A DNA stretch of 7,462 nt, from positions 1 through 7,462 of the forward strand of contig JACQUT010000082.1 in NCBI GenBank assembly GCA_016267585.1, given 5' to 3'. Positions 1 to 6,567 of this stretch are shown in pieces (position 1 is the stretch's first letter; the number at the start of each line of letters is the position of its first letter). The notes below the pieces were generated by a model that saw only the letters and a program-made list of their open reading frames with translations, searched no databases and was not told the DNA's origin. Origin of the DNA: Cyanobacteria bacterium NC_groundwater_1444_Ag_S-0.65um_54_12. GTDB lineage: Bacteria; Cyanobacteriota; Sericytochromatia; S15B-MN24; VGJW01. The position numbers were made by a program, and so were the translations under genes.

Positions 1-951
1 GCTGGACCAGCCTATACTGAAGTACTGGGAGAGATCTTTCTCGATCTACCGATGATGCGTCGTTTTCTGGAAAATTACTCGATTCGTCGGACTTTTACCC
101 GCCAACGTTTGCTTCAGACATTACTTAATTGTTATCGTGAATGGGGATCTGCAAAATCTCCCAATATTGCCATCGTTGATTGGCGCGAGGTGCCCACCTA
201 TTCAGAGTTTGAACTGGTTTGCGAATATCTGCAGCAACAGGGGATTGCTGCGGTTATCGCGGACCCCAGAGAACTTATCTACGATGGCAATCGCCTCAAG
301 ACGGCCGATGGTTTCGTGATTGACCTCATCTATCGCCGGGTCCTAACCAACGAGTTTTTGGCCAAGATCTCGGAAGTGCAAGCAATGCTGGCTGCCTACC
401 GCGATCATAACGTTTGCGTAGTTAATCCCTTCCGTAGCAAGCTCCTGCACAAGAAGATGCTCTTCGGGTTACTGACAGCCGAGGATCTTCAACCGCTATT
501 CAGTGAGGCAGAGCGGAACTGCATTGCTGCTCACATTCCGTGGACACGCCAATTGACCCCTGGATATACTTTTTTTGCGGGTGAGCGAATAGACCTGCTT
601 TCGTGGGTAGCGGCGAACCGCCAGCAACTGGTGCTCAAACCTAACGATGAATATGGCGGCAAAGGTATCTACATCGGTTGGACGATGGATGATGCGGCAT
701 GGAGCAAGGCCGTAGCTGCATCGGTCGCCAAGGATTATCTGGTACAGGAAAAGGTGGAAGTCGCTTACATGGACTTCCCATTTTTTGACGGACAAACACT
801 GCGCATTGAACGCCAGTTAGTGGATCTAGACCCTTATGTCTTTGAGGGCGAGGTAGAAGGGATATTGACTCGGCTTTCTGGCACGGAACTTGCAAACGTC
901 ACTGCCGGTGCCGGTATCGTGCCTACGTTTGTGATGATGCACAAGGAGTAG
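1..951 (+). CDS. Circularly permuted ATP-grasp ligase (type 2-like), 5' end outside window
   Basis: Partial gene. The frame is open from base 1 ([13 protein letters not shown]...), so the Met codons at 52 and 55 are probably internal; about 316 residues are visible, and the family is usually over 400. The protein resembles circularly permuted ATP-grasp enzymes of the glutathionylspermidine-synthase-like/DUF407 type, which activate a carboxylate with ATP and join it to an amine. Visible signs are [11 protein letters not shown] near bases 424-456, a glycine-rich nucleotide loop [11 protein letters not shown] at about 637-669, a VQEKVE strand near 742, and a C-terminal RLSG...[12 protein letters not shown] block at about 871-930, typical of the family. 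It is probably cytosolic, with no membrane segment in the visible part. The stop lies 3 nt before the next start, so it leads or continues the ligase operon. The substrate cannot be read from sequence. Family assignment is fairly sure; the true start is unknown. Confidence 0.82.
   Translation, partial: AGPAYTEVLGEIFLDLPMMRRFLENYSIRRTFTRQRLLQTLLNCYREWGSAKSPNIAIVDWREVPTYSEFELVCEYLQQQGIAAVIADPRELIYDGNRLKTADGFVIDLIYRRVLTNEFLAKISEVQAMLAAYRDHNVCVVNPFRSKLLHKKMLFGLLTAEDLQPLFSEAERNCIAAHIPWTRQLTPGYTFFAGERIDLLSWVAANRQQLVLKPNDEYGGKGIYIGWTMDDAAWSKAVAASVAKDYLVQEKVEVAYMDFPFFDGQTLRIERQLVDLDPYVFEGEVEGILTRLSGTELANVTAGAGIVPTFVMMHKE
943..948 (+). promoter_or_regulatory. Ribosome binding site for the YbdK-like ligase
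   Basis: AAGGAG lies at the very end of the upstream gene, six bases before the GTG at 955. It supports a GTG start and tight translational linkage of the two ligases. Confidence 0.75.
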
Positions 952-954
952 GAC

Positions 955-2112
955 GTGTTTGAGCAATTTACCATAGGTGTCGAAGAAGAATACCAAATTG
1001 TCGATCCGCGAGCACGCGAACTGAAGAGCCATATTTCGGTAATGCTGGATGAAGGTCGCATGGTACTGGGCGAACGTGTCAAACCAGAGATGCATCAATC
1101 GGTCGTCGAGGTGGGGACCGGCATTTGCCAGAATGTTACCGAGGCCAGGCGAGACGTCATAGGTTTGAGACATGACGTGTCCCAGCTGGCGCGCAAGAAT
1201 GGTTTGGCGATCGCCGCCGCTGGTACCCACCCGTTTTCCGACTGGAAACGGCAAGATATCACCCAACAAGATCGCTACCTGGAAATTGTAGAAGATCTGC
1301 AAGATGTGGCACGCGGCAATTTGATCTTTGGCTTACATGTCCATGTAGGCGTCGAACACCATCAGCAAGCTATCGAGCTTTTTAACCAAGCACGTTATTT
1401 TCTGCCACATTTATTGGCCCTATCTTGCAGCTCGCCATTCTGGCTGGGTCGGGATACTGGCTTGAAGTCATGCCGTAGCGTGGTATTCAAGCGGTTTCCG
1501 CGTACTGGCATACCAGACAGCTTTGAATCTTGGTCTGCATTCGAGCTCTACCTGGAAACCCTGATCAAAACCGGATGTATCGATAATGGCAAGAAAATAT
1601 GGTGGGATTTGCGCCCCCATTCCTTTTACAACACCATAGAGTTTCGTATCTGCGACTTGCCGACCACCATTGACACTACGATCGCCTTGGTAGCGCTGGT
1701 TCAAGCAATTGTCGCCAAACTCTACACGCTCCGGTTACAAAATATGCAGTTTCGCGAGTATCCCCGAGCGCTAATAGAGGAAAACAAATGGCGTGCCAGT
1801 CGTTATGGTCTAGACGGCAAACTTATTGATTTTGGCAAAAATGAGGAAGTATCAACCCGCGAAATCGTACTAGAACTCATGGAATTTGTGGATGATGTAG
1901 TAGATCACCTGGGTTCCCGCCAAGAAATAGAATACATATACAAGATCTTGGAGCATGGCACTGATGCCGATCGCCAGCTCCGGATTTGGAAAGAATCCGG
2001 TAGAGACTGTAAAGCTATCGTCGATGATCTGATAGAGCGGACCATGCTCGGCGTCACTGGTCCAGCAGGGGAGAAAGCGGTTGAAAACGCGCTTGGATCA
2101 GGTAGCGTTTGA
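955..2112 (+). CDS. Carboxylate-amine ligase, YbdK / glutamate-cysteine ligase family 2
   Basis: A 385-residue protein of the GCS2 superfamily (glutamine-synthetase-like fold). YbdK-type members form an amide bond between a carboxylate, often glutamate, and an amine at the cost of ATP; true substrates are mostly unknown. Family marks run in the expected order: FTIGVEEEYQIVDP (residues 5-18), the KPEMHQSVVEVGTG block (43-56), AAAGTHPF (87-94), FGLHVHVGV (125-133), SSPFWLGRDTG (159-169), WWDLRPH...TIEFRICDLPTT (216-238) and ENKWRASRYG (276-285). The acidic EEE near the N-terminus and the HVH segment are the likely metal/ATP site. Length is normal for the family (about 360-400). The GTG start at 955 is chosen because AAGGAG sits at ideal distance and the GVEEE motif then begins at residue 8, as in homologues. 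It overlaps the next gene by 32 nt. Family call is firm; biological substrate unknown. Confidence 0.92.
   Translation: MFEQFTIGVEEEYQIVDPRARELKSHISVMLDEGRMVLGERVKPEMHQSVVEVGTGICQNVTEARRDVIGLRHDVSQLARKNGLAIAAAGTHPFSDWKRQDITQQDRYLEIVEDLQDVARGNLIFGLHVHVGVEHHQQAIELFNQARYFLPHLLALSCSSPFWLGRDTGLKSCRSVVFKRFPRTGIPDSFESWSAFELYLETLIKTGCIDNGKKIWWDLRPHSFYNTIEFRICDLPTTIDTTIALVALVQAIVAKLYTLRLQNMQFREYPRALIEENKWRASRYGLDGKLIDFGKNEEVSTREIVLELMEFVDDVVDHLGSRQEIEYIYKILEHGTDADRQLRIWKESGRDCKAIVDDLIERTMLGVTGPAGEKAVENALGSGSV
2067..2073 (+). promoter_or_regulatory. Ribosome binding site deciding the TTG start of the M29-like gene
   Basis: AGGGGAG lies inside the end of the YbdK-like gene, seven bases before TTG 2081. 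It is the main reason to accept the TTG as the start, which makes a 32-nt overlap between the two genes. Confidence 0.55.
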
Positions 2113-3103
2113 TCCTGAGTTGGTGCCTGGTGCCCAAAATGCCATCAAAGTCTGCCTAAGGATTCGGGAAGGTGAAAAGGTCACTCTCATTGCAGATCGC
2201 GCGACCAGCGAAATTGCAGCCTGCCTTTATGCTGAATGCAAGCTGGCAGGAGCTCAAGTCGCGGATTTTATTTTGGAAGACTACGCGGTGCGGCCACTCG
2301 TTTCGACGCCACGAGCGATTCTGGCGAGCGTAGCTGGTAGCGCGGCCACGCTTTATGCGGTACGCCCGCAACCGGGAGAAATCGTCACCCGTGCTCAGAT
2401 CATCAATTTAGTTACTCGCCGTAAGATTCGCTACGGCCACATGGTAGGAATAACGCGGGAGATCATGACGCAGGGGATGCGCGCCGATTTCGGTCATATT
2501 AATCGTCTTTCTCTCCGTTTAAGAAGTCTACTTTCAGAATGTCGGGTAATTCGCGTGACGAGCCCGGCAGGCACTGATTTAGAGATAGAACACGATCCGC
2601 TCAGGTATCGCTGGATCAAGACTTCCGGACTTATATCGCGCGACGCGTGGGGTAATTTGCCAGGAGGAGAAATTTTCACTCATCCCTCATTAGTGCGTGG
2701 CATTTGGTTCTGCGATGGGCCGGTAGGTGATTACTTTTCTCACAAATACGGCGATCTAAAGGAGACACCATTGAAAGTAGAAATCGCTAATTCGCGCATC
2801 AAAAGTGCATCTTGCGATCGCCCTGATGTGGCCAGCGAGTTCTGGGACTATGTGCAGGAAGCCGAAAATGCCAACCGGGTAGGGGAAGTAGCGGTGGGAA
2901 CCAACTTGAACGTCAAAGAATTTACCGGAAATTTATTACAAGACGAAAAAATTCCCGGTTTTCACATTGCATTCGGCGAGCCTTGCGGAGTCCTGACCGG
3001 CGCAGATTGGACTTCTCCGACCCATATCGATCTACTGGCTCGCTATTGCAATATATGGCTAGATGGCCAATGTATCATGGCAAATGGACAGTTCTTGGTT
3101 TAG
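2081..3103 (+). CDS. M29-like metallo-aminopeptidase homologue with altered active site
   Basis: A 340-residue protein related to thermophilic aminopeptidase T/AmpS (peptidase family M29), cytosolic two-metal exopeptidases. The family's metal ligands appear conserved in order: Glu197 in NLPGGEIF, Glu269 in VGEVAVGTN, His295 in GFHIAFGEPC, and His315/Asp317 in PTHIDLLA. These match Glu250, Glu316, His345, His376 and Asp378 of aminopeptidase T as I recall them. The catalytic Tyr352, seven residues after His345, falls on Cys302 here. At 340 residues it is shorter than classic M29 enzymes (about 410), mainly in the N-terminal half. The TTG start at 2081 follows AGGGGAG; an in-frame ATG codes for Met121, far too late. 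Sitting between two ligase genes, it most likely trims or transfers a residue on the operon's peptide-like product rather than serving bulk proteolysis. Fold assignment is good; catalytic activity is uncertain. Confidence 0.8.
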   Translation: MKTRLDQVAFDPELVPGAQNAIKVCLRIREGEKVTLIADRATSEIAACLYAECKLAGAQVADFILEDYAVRPLVSTPRAILASVAGSAATLYAVRPQPGEIVTRAQIINLVTRRKIRYGHMVGITREIMTQGMRADFGHINRLSLRLRSLLSECRVIRVTSPAGTDLEIEHDPLRYRWIKTSGLISRDAWGNLPGGEIFTHPSLVRGIWFCDGPVGDYFSHKYGDLKETPLKVEIANSRIKSASCDRPDVASEFWDYVQEAENANRVGEVAVGTNLNVKEFTGNLLQDEKIPGFHIAFGEPCGVLTGADWTSPTHIDLLARYCNIWLDGQCIMANGQFLV

Positions 3104-3107
3104 CAAC

Positions 3108-3113
3108 AAGGAG
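3108..3113 (+). promoter_or_regulatory. Ribosome binding site for the RimK-like ligase
   Basis: AAGGAG lies just after the upstream stop, ten bases before ATG 3124. It rules out the longer in-frame start at 2983, which would overlap the peptidase gene by about 120 nt. Confidence 0.75.
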
Positions 3114-3123
3114 ATTTTGCTTC

Positions 3124-4128
3124 ATGACAAAAGAAAACCCCAAGAAAGTCGGCATACTGGTGGGGTGGGAAGATACTTTCCCACCTGCTTTCATAGAAGC
3201 CGTCAACAAGAAAAGTGAAGGCGATGTGACAGCTACCTTCGCGCAAATAGGCGTAACCAAGCATGAAGATACCCTTGCTTACGATGTGATCGTGGATCGC
3301 ATTTCGCAAGATATCGAGCTGTATAAACCGTGGCTCAAACAGCAGGCCCTTAACGGAGCCTACGTAATCAACGACCCATTTTGGTGGCTAGCGGATGACA
3401 AGTTTTTCGACAACGCTCTCGTAGCCAAATTAGGGGTGGCAGTGCCTCGTACCGTGATACTTCCCAGCTATCAGCGCAATCCTAATACTAGTGAAAAAAG
3501 CCATCGCAATCTACAACTGATGGATTGGGAAGAGATCTTTAACTATCTCAATTTTCCGATGTTTCTCAAGCCTTATACGGGTGGTGGTTGGAAAAAAGTC
3601 TACAAGGTTCGTTCAGCCGAGGAATTTTTCTATTGTTATGCACAGACCGGGCAAACCGTCATGGTATTGCAGGAAGCCATTGATTTCGACTCTTATGTGC
3701 GCTGCCTCTGCATAGGCAAAGATAACATCATGCCAATCAAGTACGATCCGCATAATCGACAGTACCTTATCGATCACAAACACTTGACACCAGAACTCGG
3801 GGAAAAAATCGTGCGAGATGCGCGAGTTATTTGCCATGCGCTGAACTATGATATGAATTCGATAGAATTTGCTATCCGTGATGGAGTACCAGTTGCTATT
3901 GATTTCTTGAATCCGGCACCCGATATGGATTATTACTCCATTACTCCGTTTTACTTCGATTGGGTCGTAGAGGCAATGAGCACCTTCGTAGTCGAACTCG
4001 CCCGCCGCACGCCTGCCAGTAGTACCGGGTATTATCCGTGGAAACGCTTGCTGGAAACTGGTGGCGAACTTGCTGCTTCAAGCAGCGTGCCGAAAGCTGC
4101 TGCTAAAAAAGCTAAGGTGCAGGTATAG
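3124..4128 (+). CDS. RimK-like ATP-grasp carboxylate-amine ligase
   Basis: A 334-residue ATP-grasp enzyme, of the class that activates a carboxylate as acyl phosphate and couples it to an amine (as RimK or D-Ala-D-Ala ligase do). The N-terminal pre-ATP-grasp domain starts with KKVGILVGWEDTFP (residues 7-20). VINDPFWWLADDKF (81-94) is the usual linker into the ATP domain. FLKPYTGGGWKKVYKV (147-162) holds the nucleotide-binding Lys149 and a glycine loop. VLQEAIDFDSYVRC (181-194) is the adenine-side strand, and Glu248, Asp260 and Asn263 in SIEFA...AIDFLNP are the likely Mg-binding residues. After residue 315 the tail turns into an Ala/Lys/Ser-rich stretch ending KAAAKKAKVQV, outside the ATP-grasp core and probably disordered. 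It is the last gene of the operon, 20 nt after the M29-like gene, followed by a long palindrome. Mechanistic class is secure; substrates are unknown. Confidence 0.88.
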   Translation: MTKENPKKVGILVGWEDTFPPAFIEAVNKKSEGDVTATFAQIGVTKHEDTLAYDVIVDRISQDIELYKPWLKQQALNGAYVINDPFWWLADDKFFDNALVAKLGVAVPRTVILPSYQRNPNTSEKSHRNLQLMDWEEIFNYLNFPMFLKPYTGGGWKKVYKVRSAEEFFYCYAQTGQTVMVLQEAIDFDSYVRCLCIGKDNIMPIKYDPHNRQYLIDHKHLTPELGEKIVRDARVICHALNYDMNSIEFAIRDGVPVAIDFLNPAPDMDYYSITPFYFDWVVEAMSTFVVELARRTPASSTGYYPWKRLLETGGELAASSSVPKAAAKKAKVQV

Positions 4129-4131
4129 ACC

Positions 4132-4228
4132 AGACCGGTTCCCACAATCTACCTTGGCCACCCTCCCCCGGCGCTTCGCGCGTGATGAGGGTCCCCTCTT
4201 ATGGCCAAGGTAGATTGGGAATCGGTCT
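4132..4228 (+). repeat. Long imperfect palindrome between convergent genes (possible bidirectional terminator)
   Basis: The left arm 4132-4160 (AGACCGGTTCCCACAATCTA...) pairs with 4202-4228. The arms agree over 27 bases except for one mismatch and a two-base insertion (CA) in the left arm. Inside, CCCTC (4161-4165) pairs with GAGGG (4187-4191), and GCGC-TTC-GCGC (4171-4181) forms a third short stem, so the whole 97 bp could fold as one nested hairpin on either strand. It fills the gap between the stop at 4128 and the RibD-like stop at 4246-4244, a place suited to a shared terminator. No T-run follows on either strand, so it is not a textbook intrinsic terminator. A small non-autonomous element is the alternative, but no target duplication is evident. 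Confidence 0.7.
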
Positions 4229-4243
4229 AGCGCTGACAGAAAA

Positions 4244-5362
4244 CTACTGACCCGCCAAGTAAGCCTCGAGCAAGACTCCATCACCACAAGGACGAGCGGC
4301 TAGTTGCCTTAGCTGCTGGGCCTCTTCTATAAATGAAGTGCCTATTCCACCTACCAGCGATGGAGCTGAAGTGCCACCGATAATTGCCGGATAGATGAAG
4401 AATATCACCTTATCTACGATGCCAGACGCCAGCGCTGCATCTGCGAGTGTTCCGCTTCCTTCTATCAACAAAGAAGTAATTTCACGCTTGCCTAGCAAAA
4501 GCATGAGTCGCCGTAAATCGACATTAGCTGTGAGCGGTTCGGCTTCCTCTGGTGCTACCAGAATCTCAGCTCCTGCTTCTTTTAGCTCGCGCAAGCGATC
4601 ATCAGGCGCGAAACGCGTCGTCACAATCAGCGTGCCAGGGCGGGTGCCAGGAATTGTCGGGCCAGCTAGCAGACGACAACCTGGCGGAGTACGTGCCATG
4701 CCATCGACAATAACTCTTAACGGGTTACGGGAACGTGGCAGTGAGCTAACTATGTCCGGATCATCCTGGGCCACTGTACTTACACCGACTAATACGGCAT
4801 CATTAGAAGCTCGAAGTTCCACGCCACACTCGTTCGGTGCTACTGGTCGTTCGCCGATGGTAGTGGCTACTTTGCCGTCGCAACTCATTACCGCATACCA
4901 GGTAACGAAGGGTCGTCGCGTGGCCAAAAATTTATAATACGGTTCGTTGAGACTCCGGGCCTGGTCACCTGCTAATCCCACTTCGACCACCACCCCAGCG
5001 CTCTTGAGCGCTTCAATACCCTTGCCGGTACTAGCCGGATTAGGATCTGCCGCTGCTACAACCACTCGCTCGATTCCAGCATTCAGTATGCGATCCGCAC
5101 AGGCTTGCCGATTATTATGCTGGCATGGCTCGCTTATCACATAGAGCGTAGAACCTCTAGCTTGCCCACCAGCAGCGTCCAGAGCAAAGATCTCGGCATG
5201 CGATTTACCGAAAGCTGGGTAAAAACCTTCTCCCACAATGACGTTATCTTTTACCACCACAGCACCGGACATGGGATTGGGACTGGTCCAGCCTCGTCCT
5301 TGCCGTGCCAACTCGAGAGCACGGCACATATAGCAGTCGTCATCGCTAATTCTGTTGGGCAT
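4244..5362 (-). CDS. RibD-like bifunctional deaminase/reductase, divergent motifs
   Basis: A 372-residue two-domain protein. RibD performs the second and third steps of riboflavin synthesis: Zn-dependent deamination of the pyrimidine, then NADPH reduction of its ribosyl side chain. The deaminase domain (about 1-145) shows SPNPMSGAVVV (27-37), HAE (55-57) and PC...C (Cys80, Cys88) as zinc ligands, and DPNP (106-109). The reductase domain (about 150-372) shows SCDGKVAT (160-167), LVGVSTVAQDDP (191-202), VDGMARTP (219-226), LLIEGSGTL (298-306) and YPAIIGG (324-330). Oddities: PCQHNNRQAC replaces the usual PCxHxGRTPPC and is one residue shorter; GFYPAFG replaces GYHxxxG; and the loop after GE (residues 170-171) is about four residues short and lacks the usual SxWIT. 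No other riboflavin gene is nearby. ATG 5362 is preferred because it starts just before the deaminase domain; GTG 5389 would add nine residues. Neither has a clear ribosome site. It may be RibD proper or a paralogue for another pteridine- or pyrimidine-like substrate. Confidence 0.85.
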   Translation of the reverse strand: MPNRISDDDCYMCRALELARQGRGWTSPNPMSGAVVVKDNVIVGEGFYPAFGKSHAEIFALDAAGGQARGSTLYVISEPCQHNNRQACADRILNAGIERVVVAAADPNPASTGKGIEALKSAGVVVEVGLAGDQARSLNEPYYKFLATRRPFVTWYAVMSCDGKVATTIGERPVAPNECGVELRASNDAVLVGVSTVAQDDPDIVSSLPRSRNPLRVIVDGMARTPPGCRLLAGPTIPGTRPGTLIVTTRFAPDDRLRELKEAGAEILVAPEEAEPLTANVDLRRLMLLLGKREITSLLIEGSGTLADAALASGIVDKVIFFIYPAIIGGTSAPSLVGGIGTSFIEEAQQLRQLAARPCGDGVLLEAYLAGQ

Positions 5363-5424
5363 TTCTAAGTTTACCACGGGCCAGACCACCCGCTCGTGCG
5401 CCAGTGGCGGCAGGGATGTTTCCT

Positions 5425-5451
5425 GCTACGGATCGAAGGTGCCTTCGTAGC
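5425..5451. other. Short hairpin in the divergent intergenic spacer
   Basis: GCTA (5425-5428) and CGAAGG (5434-5439) pair with CCTTCG (5442-5447) and TAGC (5448-5451), leaving a five-base bulge CGGAT. It lies in the 117-nt spacer between the divergent RibD-like and universal stress genes and could be an operator or part of a leader. No T-run follows on either strand. The spacer otherwise holds no gene and no convincing riboswitch. Confidence 0.35.
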
Positions 5452-5479
5452 TCATTGACCTTCACACCGGCGGCATGCG

Positions 5480-5959
5480 ATGCTCCACTATATGAAAATC
5501 ATGGTTGCTACCGATGGTTCGGAATACTCCAGAGCAGCTCTGGCTGCCTTGGATAAATTACTGCCACTCCAGGAAGCGGAAGTGATTTTGCTTACCGTTG
5601 TTCCCTGGCCAGTGGGAGGAGATATCTCGAGTCTTTTAGGGCCGCCTTATGTCGATTACTCGCAACTAGAGCAACAAATACAGTCCGAAGGTGAACATCG
5701 GCTCGCCGCGGGAAAAGCTATTTTGCAATCTGGCGGGATCTTGCCCCAGACGGTTCTGCTAAAAGGCGATCCGGCAACCGAGATCTTGGAGTATGCCCAG
5801 CAGCAAAGGCCTGATCTGATTGTGGTAGGCTCTCATGGTCGTAAAGGTTTTCAGCGTTTACTACTAGGTAGTGTATCTGGAAAAGTGGTAAATGATGCTA
5901 GTTGTCCGGTATTGATCGTAAAGCTTCCGTCACTTGGCTCCCATTTAACGAACATTTGA
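5480..5959 (+). CDS. Universal stress protein, UspA family (ATP-binding type)
   Basis: A 159-residue single Usp domain, normal length for the family. These are cytosolic Rossmann-like dimers that bind ATP or AMP and act in stress, starvation or redox responses; the exact role of a given copy is rarely known. Visible marks are the N-terminal strand IMVATDGSEYSRAAL (residues 7-21) with Asp12, the VILLTVVPWP strand (35-44), KGDPATEI (95-102), and the nucleotide motif G-2x-G-9x-G-S: GSHG (117-120) then GS (130-131), ending SCPVLIVK (141-148). The intact Gly motif predicts ATP binding. ATG 5480 gives MLHYMKIMVATDG; ATG 5492 (MKIMVATDG) is equally plausible, and neither has a clear ribosome site. 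It is divergent from the RibD-like gene and 83 nt ahead of the unrecognised 168-residue gene. Family call is firm. Confidence 0.92.
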   Translation: MLHYMKIMVATDGSEYSRAALAALDKLLPLQEAEVILLTVVPWPVGGDISSLLGPPYVDYSQLEQQIQSEGEHRLAAGKAILQSGGILPQTVLLKGDPATEILEYAQQQRPDLIVVGSHGRKGFQRLLLGSVSGKVVNDASCPVLIVKLPSLGSHLTNI

Positions 5960-6028
5960 CGCAAGATTGCCTGTTAAACGGGCATAATAATAACAAGCAT
6001 AGTTAATGTACAGTTAAGGCAGATGAGC

Positions 6029-6034
6029 AGGGGG
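6029..6034 (+). promoter_or_regulatory. Purine-rich ribosome binding site for the 168-residue protein
   Basis: AGGGGG lies eight bases before ATG 6043. It favours this start over the later Met codons at residues 6 and 13. Confidence 0.5.
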
Positions 6035-6042
6035 CGAGACTG

Positions 6043-6549
6043 ATGCCTAGGAAGACAATGAAAGCAGTAGCCGAGCGCATGGCAGAGAGCGAAATAGCGG
6101 CAGCTATGCTGCCAGCGATACCGGTAGGGCCCGATCTGGTGGGTGCCAGTTCCGTAGCATTAGAAGTTCATCCGAGTCAAACGGTAATTCATCTGGAAGC
6201 TGCGAACGAGGAGCAATTGCTCAGCTTCCGGGGCGCGGAGTACTACTTGCCCAAGAGCATCGTGACGGCCCCTTTGCCTACGCTCACCTTTCGCCACCTC
6301 GAGAAAGTAACCATGGCAGCATTCGCTGGCCGGCGTGACAAGGTACAAAGCGGGTTAAAGCGCGCGGTTGCCAGTGCCATTGATACGGCTAGCCTGGTAA
6401 AAATTGCCTGTATGGCCCACAGCGAGGGATTACATGCGAGCGCCATCACTGCTTTGGTAAAAGCGCTACATTGTGCAAAAAAAGATCAACAGTTGCGGGA
6501 TTTGGCTTTGCTGGTAGCGAATCGTTTAGGCTATCATCTGAATGTTTGA
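6043..6549 (+). CDS. Unrecognised 168-residue protein, helical C-terminal half
   Basis: I do not recognise the family. The N-terminal 35 residues are Ala/Met/Glu-rich and probably helical (MKAVAERMAESEIAAAML, residues 6-23), without a signal peptide or transmembrane segment. The middle (about 38-85) is strand-like (SSVALEVHPSQTVIHLEA, then FRGAEYYLP). The rest, from about 85, reads as amphipathic helices; SLVKIACMAHSEGLHASAIT...KALHCAKKD (about 117-148) has the small-residue and hydrophobic spacing of a TPR-like helix pair, followed by one more helix (151-163). A tetratricopeptide-type binding role is possible but not shown. A usable ribosome site and base composition like the neighbours support a real gene. 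The stop is followed by a long hairpin, so it may end a transcript. It lies between a universal stress gene and a glycosyltransferase, which gives little functional hint. Confidence 0.7.
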   Translation: MPRKTMKAVAERMAESEIAAAMLPAIPVGPDLVGASSVALEVHPSQTVIHLEAANEEQLLSFRGAEYYLPKSIVTAPLPTLTFRHLEKVTMAAFAGRRDKVQSGLKRAVASAIDTASLVKIACMAHSEGLHASAITALVKALHCAKKDQQLRDLALLVANRLGYHLNV

Positions 6550-6567
6550 TGTTGGAATTCGCTTTTT

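Noticed and set aside
1207..2821. Two GCGATCGC octamers (1207-1214, 2814-2821), as in the cyanobacterial HIP1 repeat
   Set aside because: Two copies in 7.5 kb is well below the density of HIP1-rich genomes and could be chance; not used for taxonomy.
2983..3123. Longer in-frame start for the RimK-like ligase
   Set aside because: It would overlap the conserved end of the M29-like gene by about 120 nt, while ATG 3124 has AAGGAG and begins the ATP-grasp N-terminus properly.
28..3567. Similar short stretches around AGAGATCTTT at 28-70 and 3528-3570
   Set aside because: Identity is limited to about ten bases, with unrelated protein context; taken as chance.
4395..4937. 180-residue open frame on the + strand inside the RibD-like gene
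   Set aside because: It is Ser/Arg/Pro-rich, resembles no family and lies fully opposite a well-supported gene.
5451..5480. CACCGGCGG next to a GACCTTCA stretch, recalling part of an FMN riboswitch near a ribD-like gene
   Set aside because: It lies on the + strand, opposite to the RibD-like gene, and the other conserved FMN-aptamer segments are absent on both strands.
5455..5484. TTGACC as a -35 box for the universal stress gene
   Set aside because: At 17-18 bases downstream the sequence is CGATGC/GATGCT, a poor -10, and it would overlap the start codon.
5969..5983. Small hairpin GCCTG-TTAAA-CGGGC after the universal stress gene as a terminator
   Set aside because: The stem is only five pairs including a G-T, and it is followed by an A/T mixture rather than a T-run.
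5956..5988. TTGACG followed by CATAAT as a promoter for the 168-residue gene
   Set aside because: The spacing is 21 bases, too long for a standard sigma-70 promoter, and no better partner was found.
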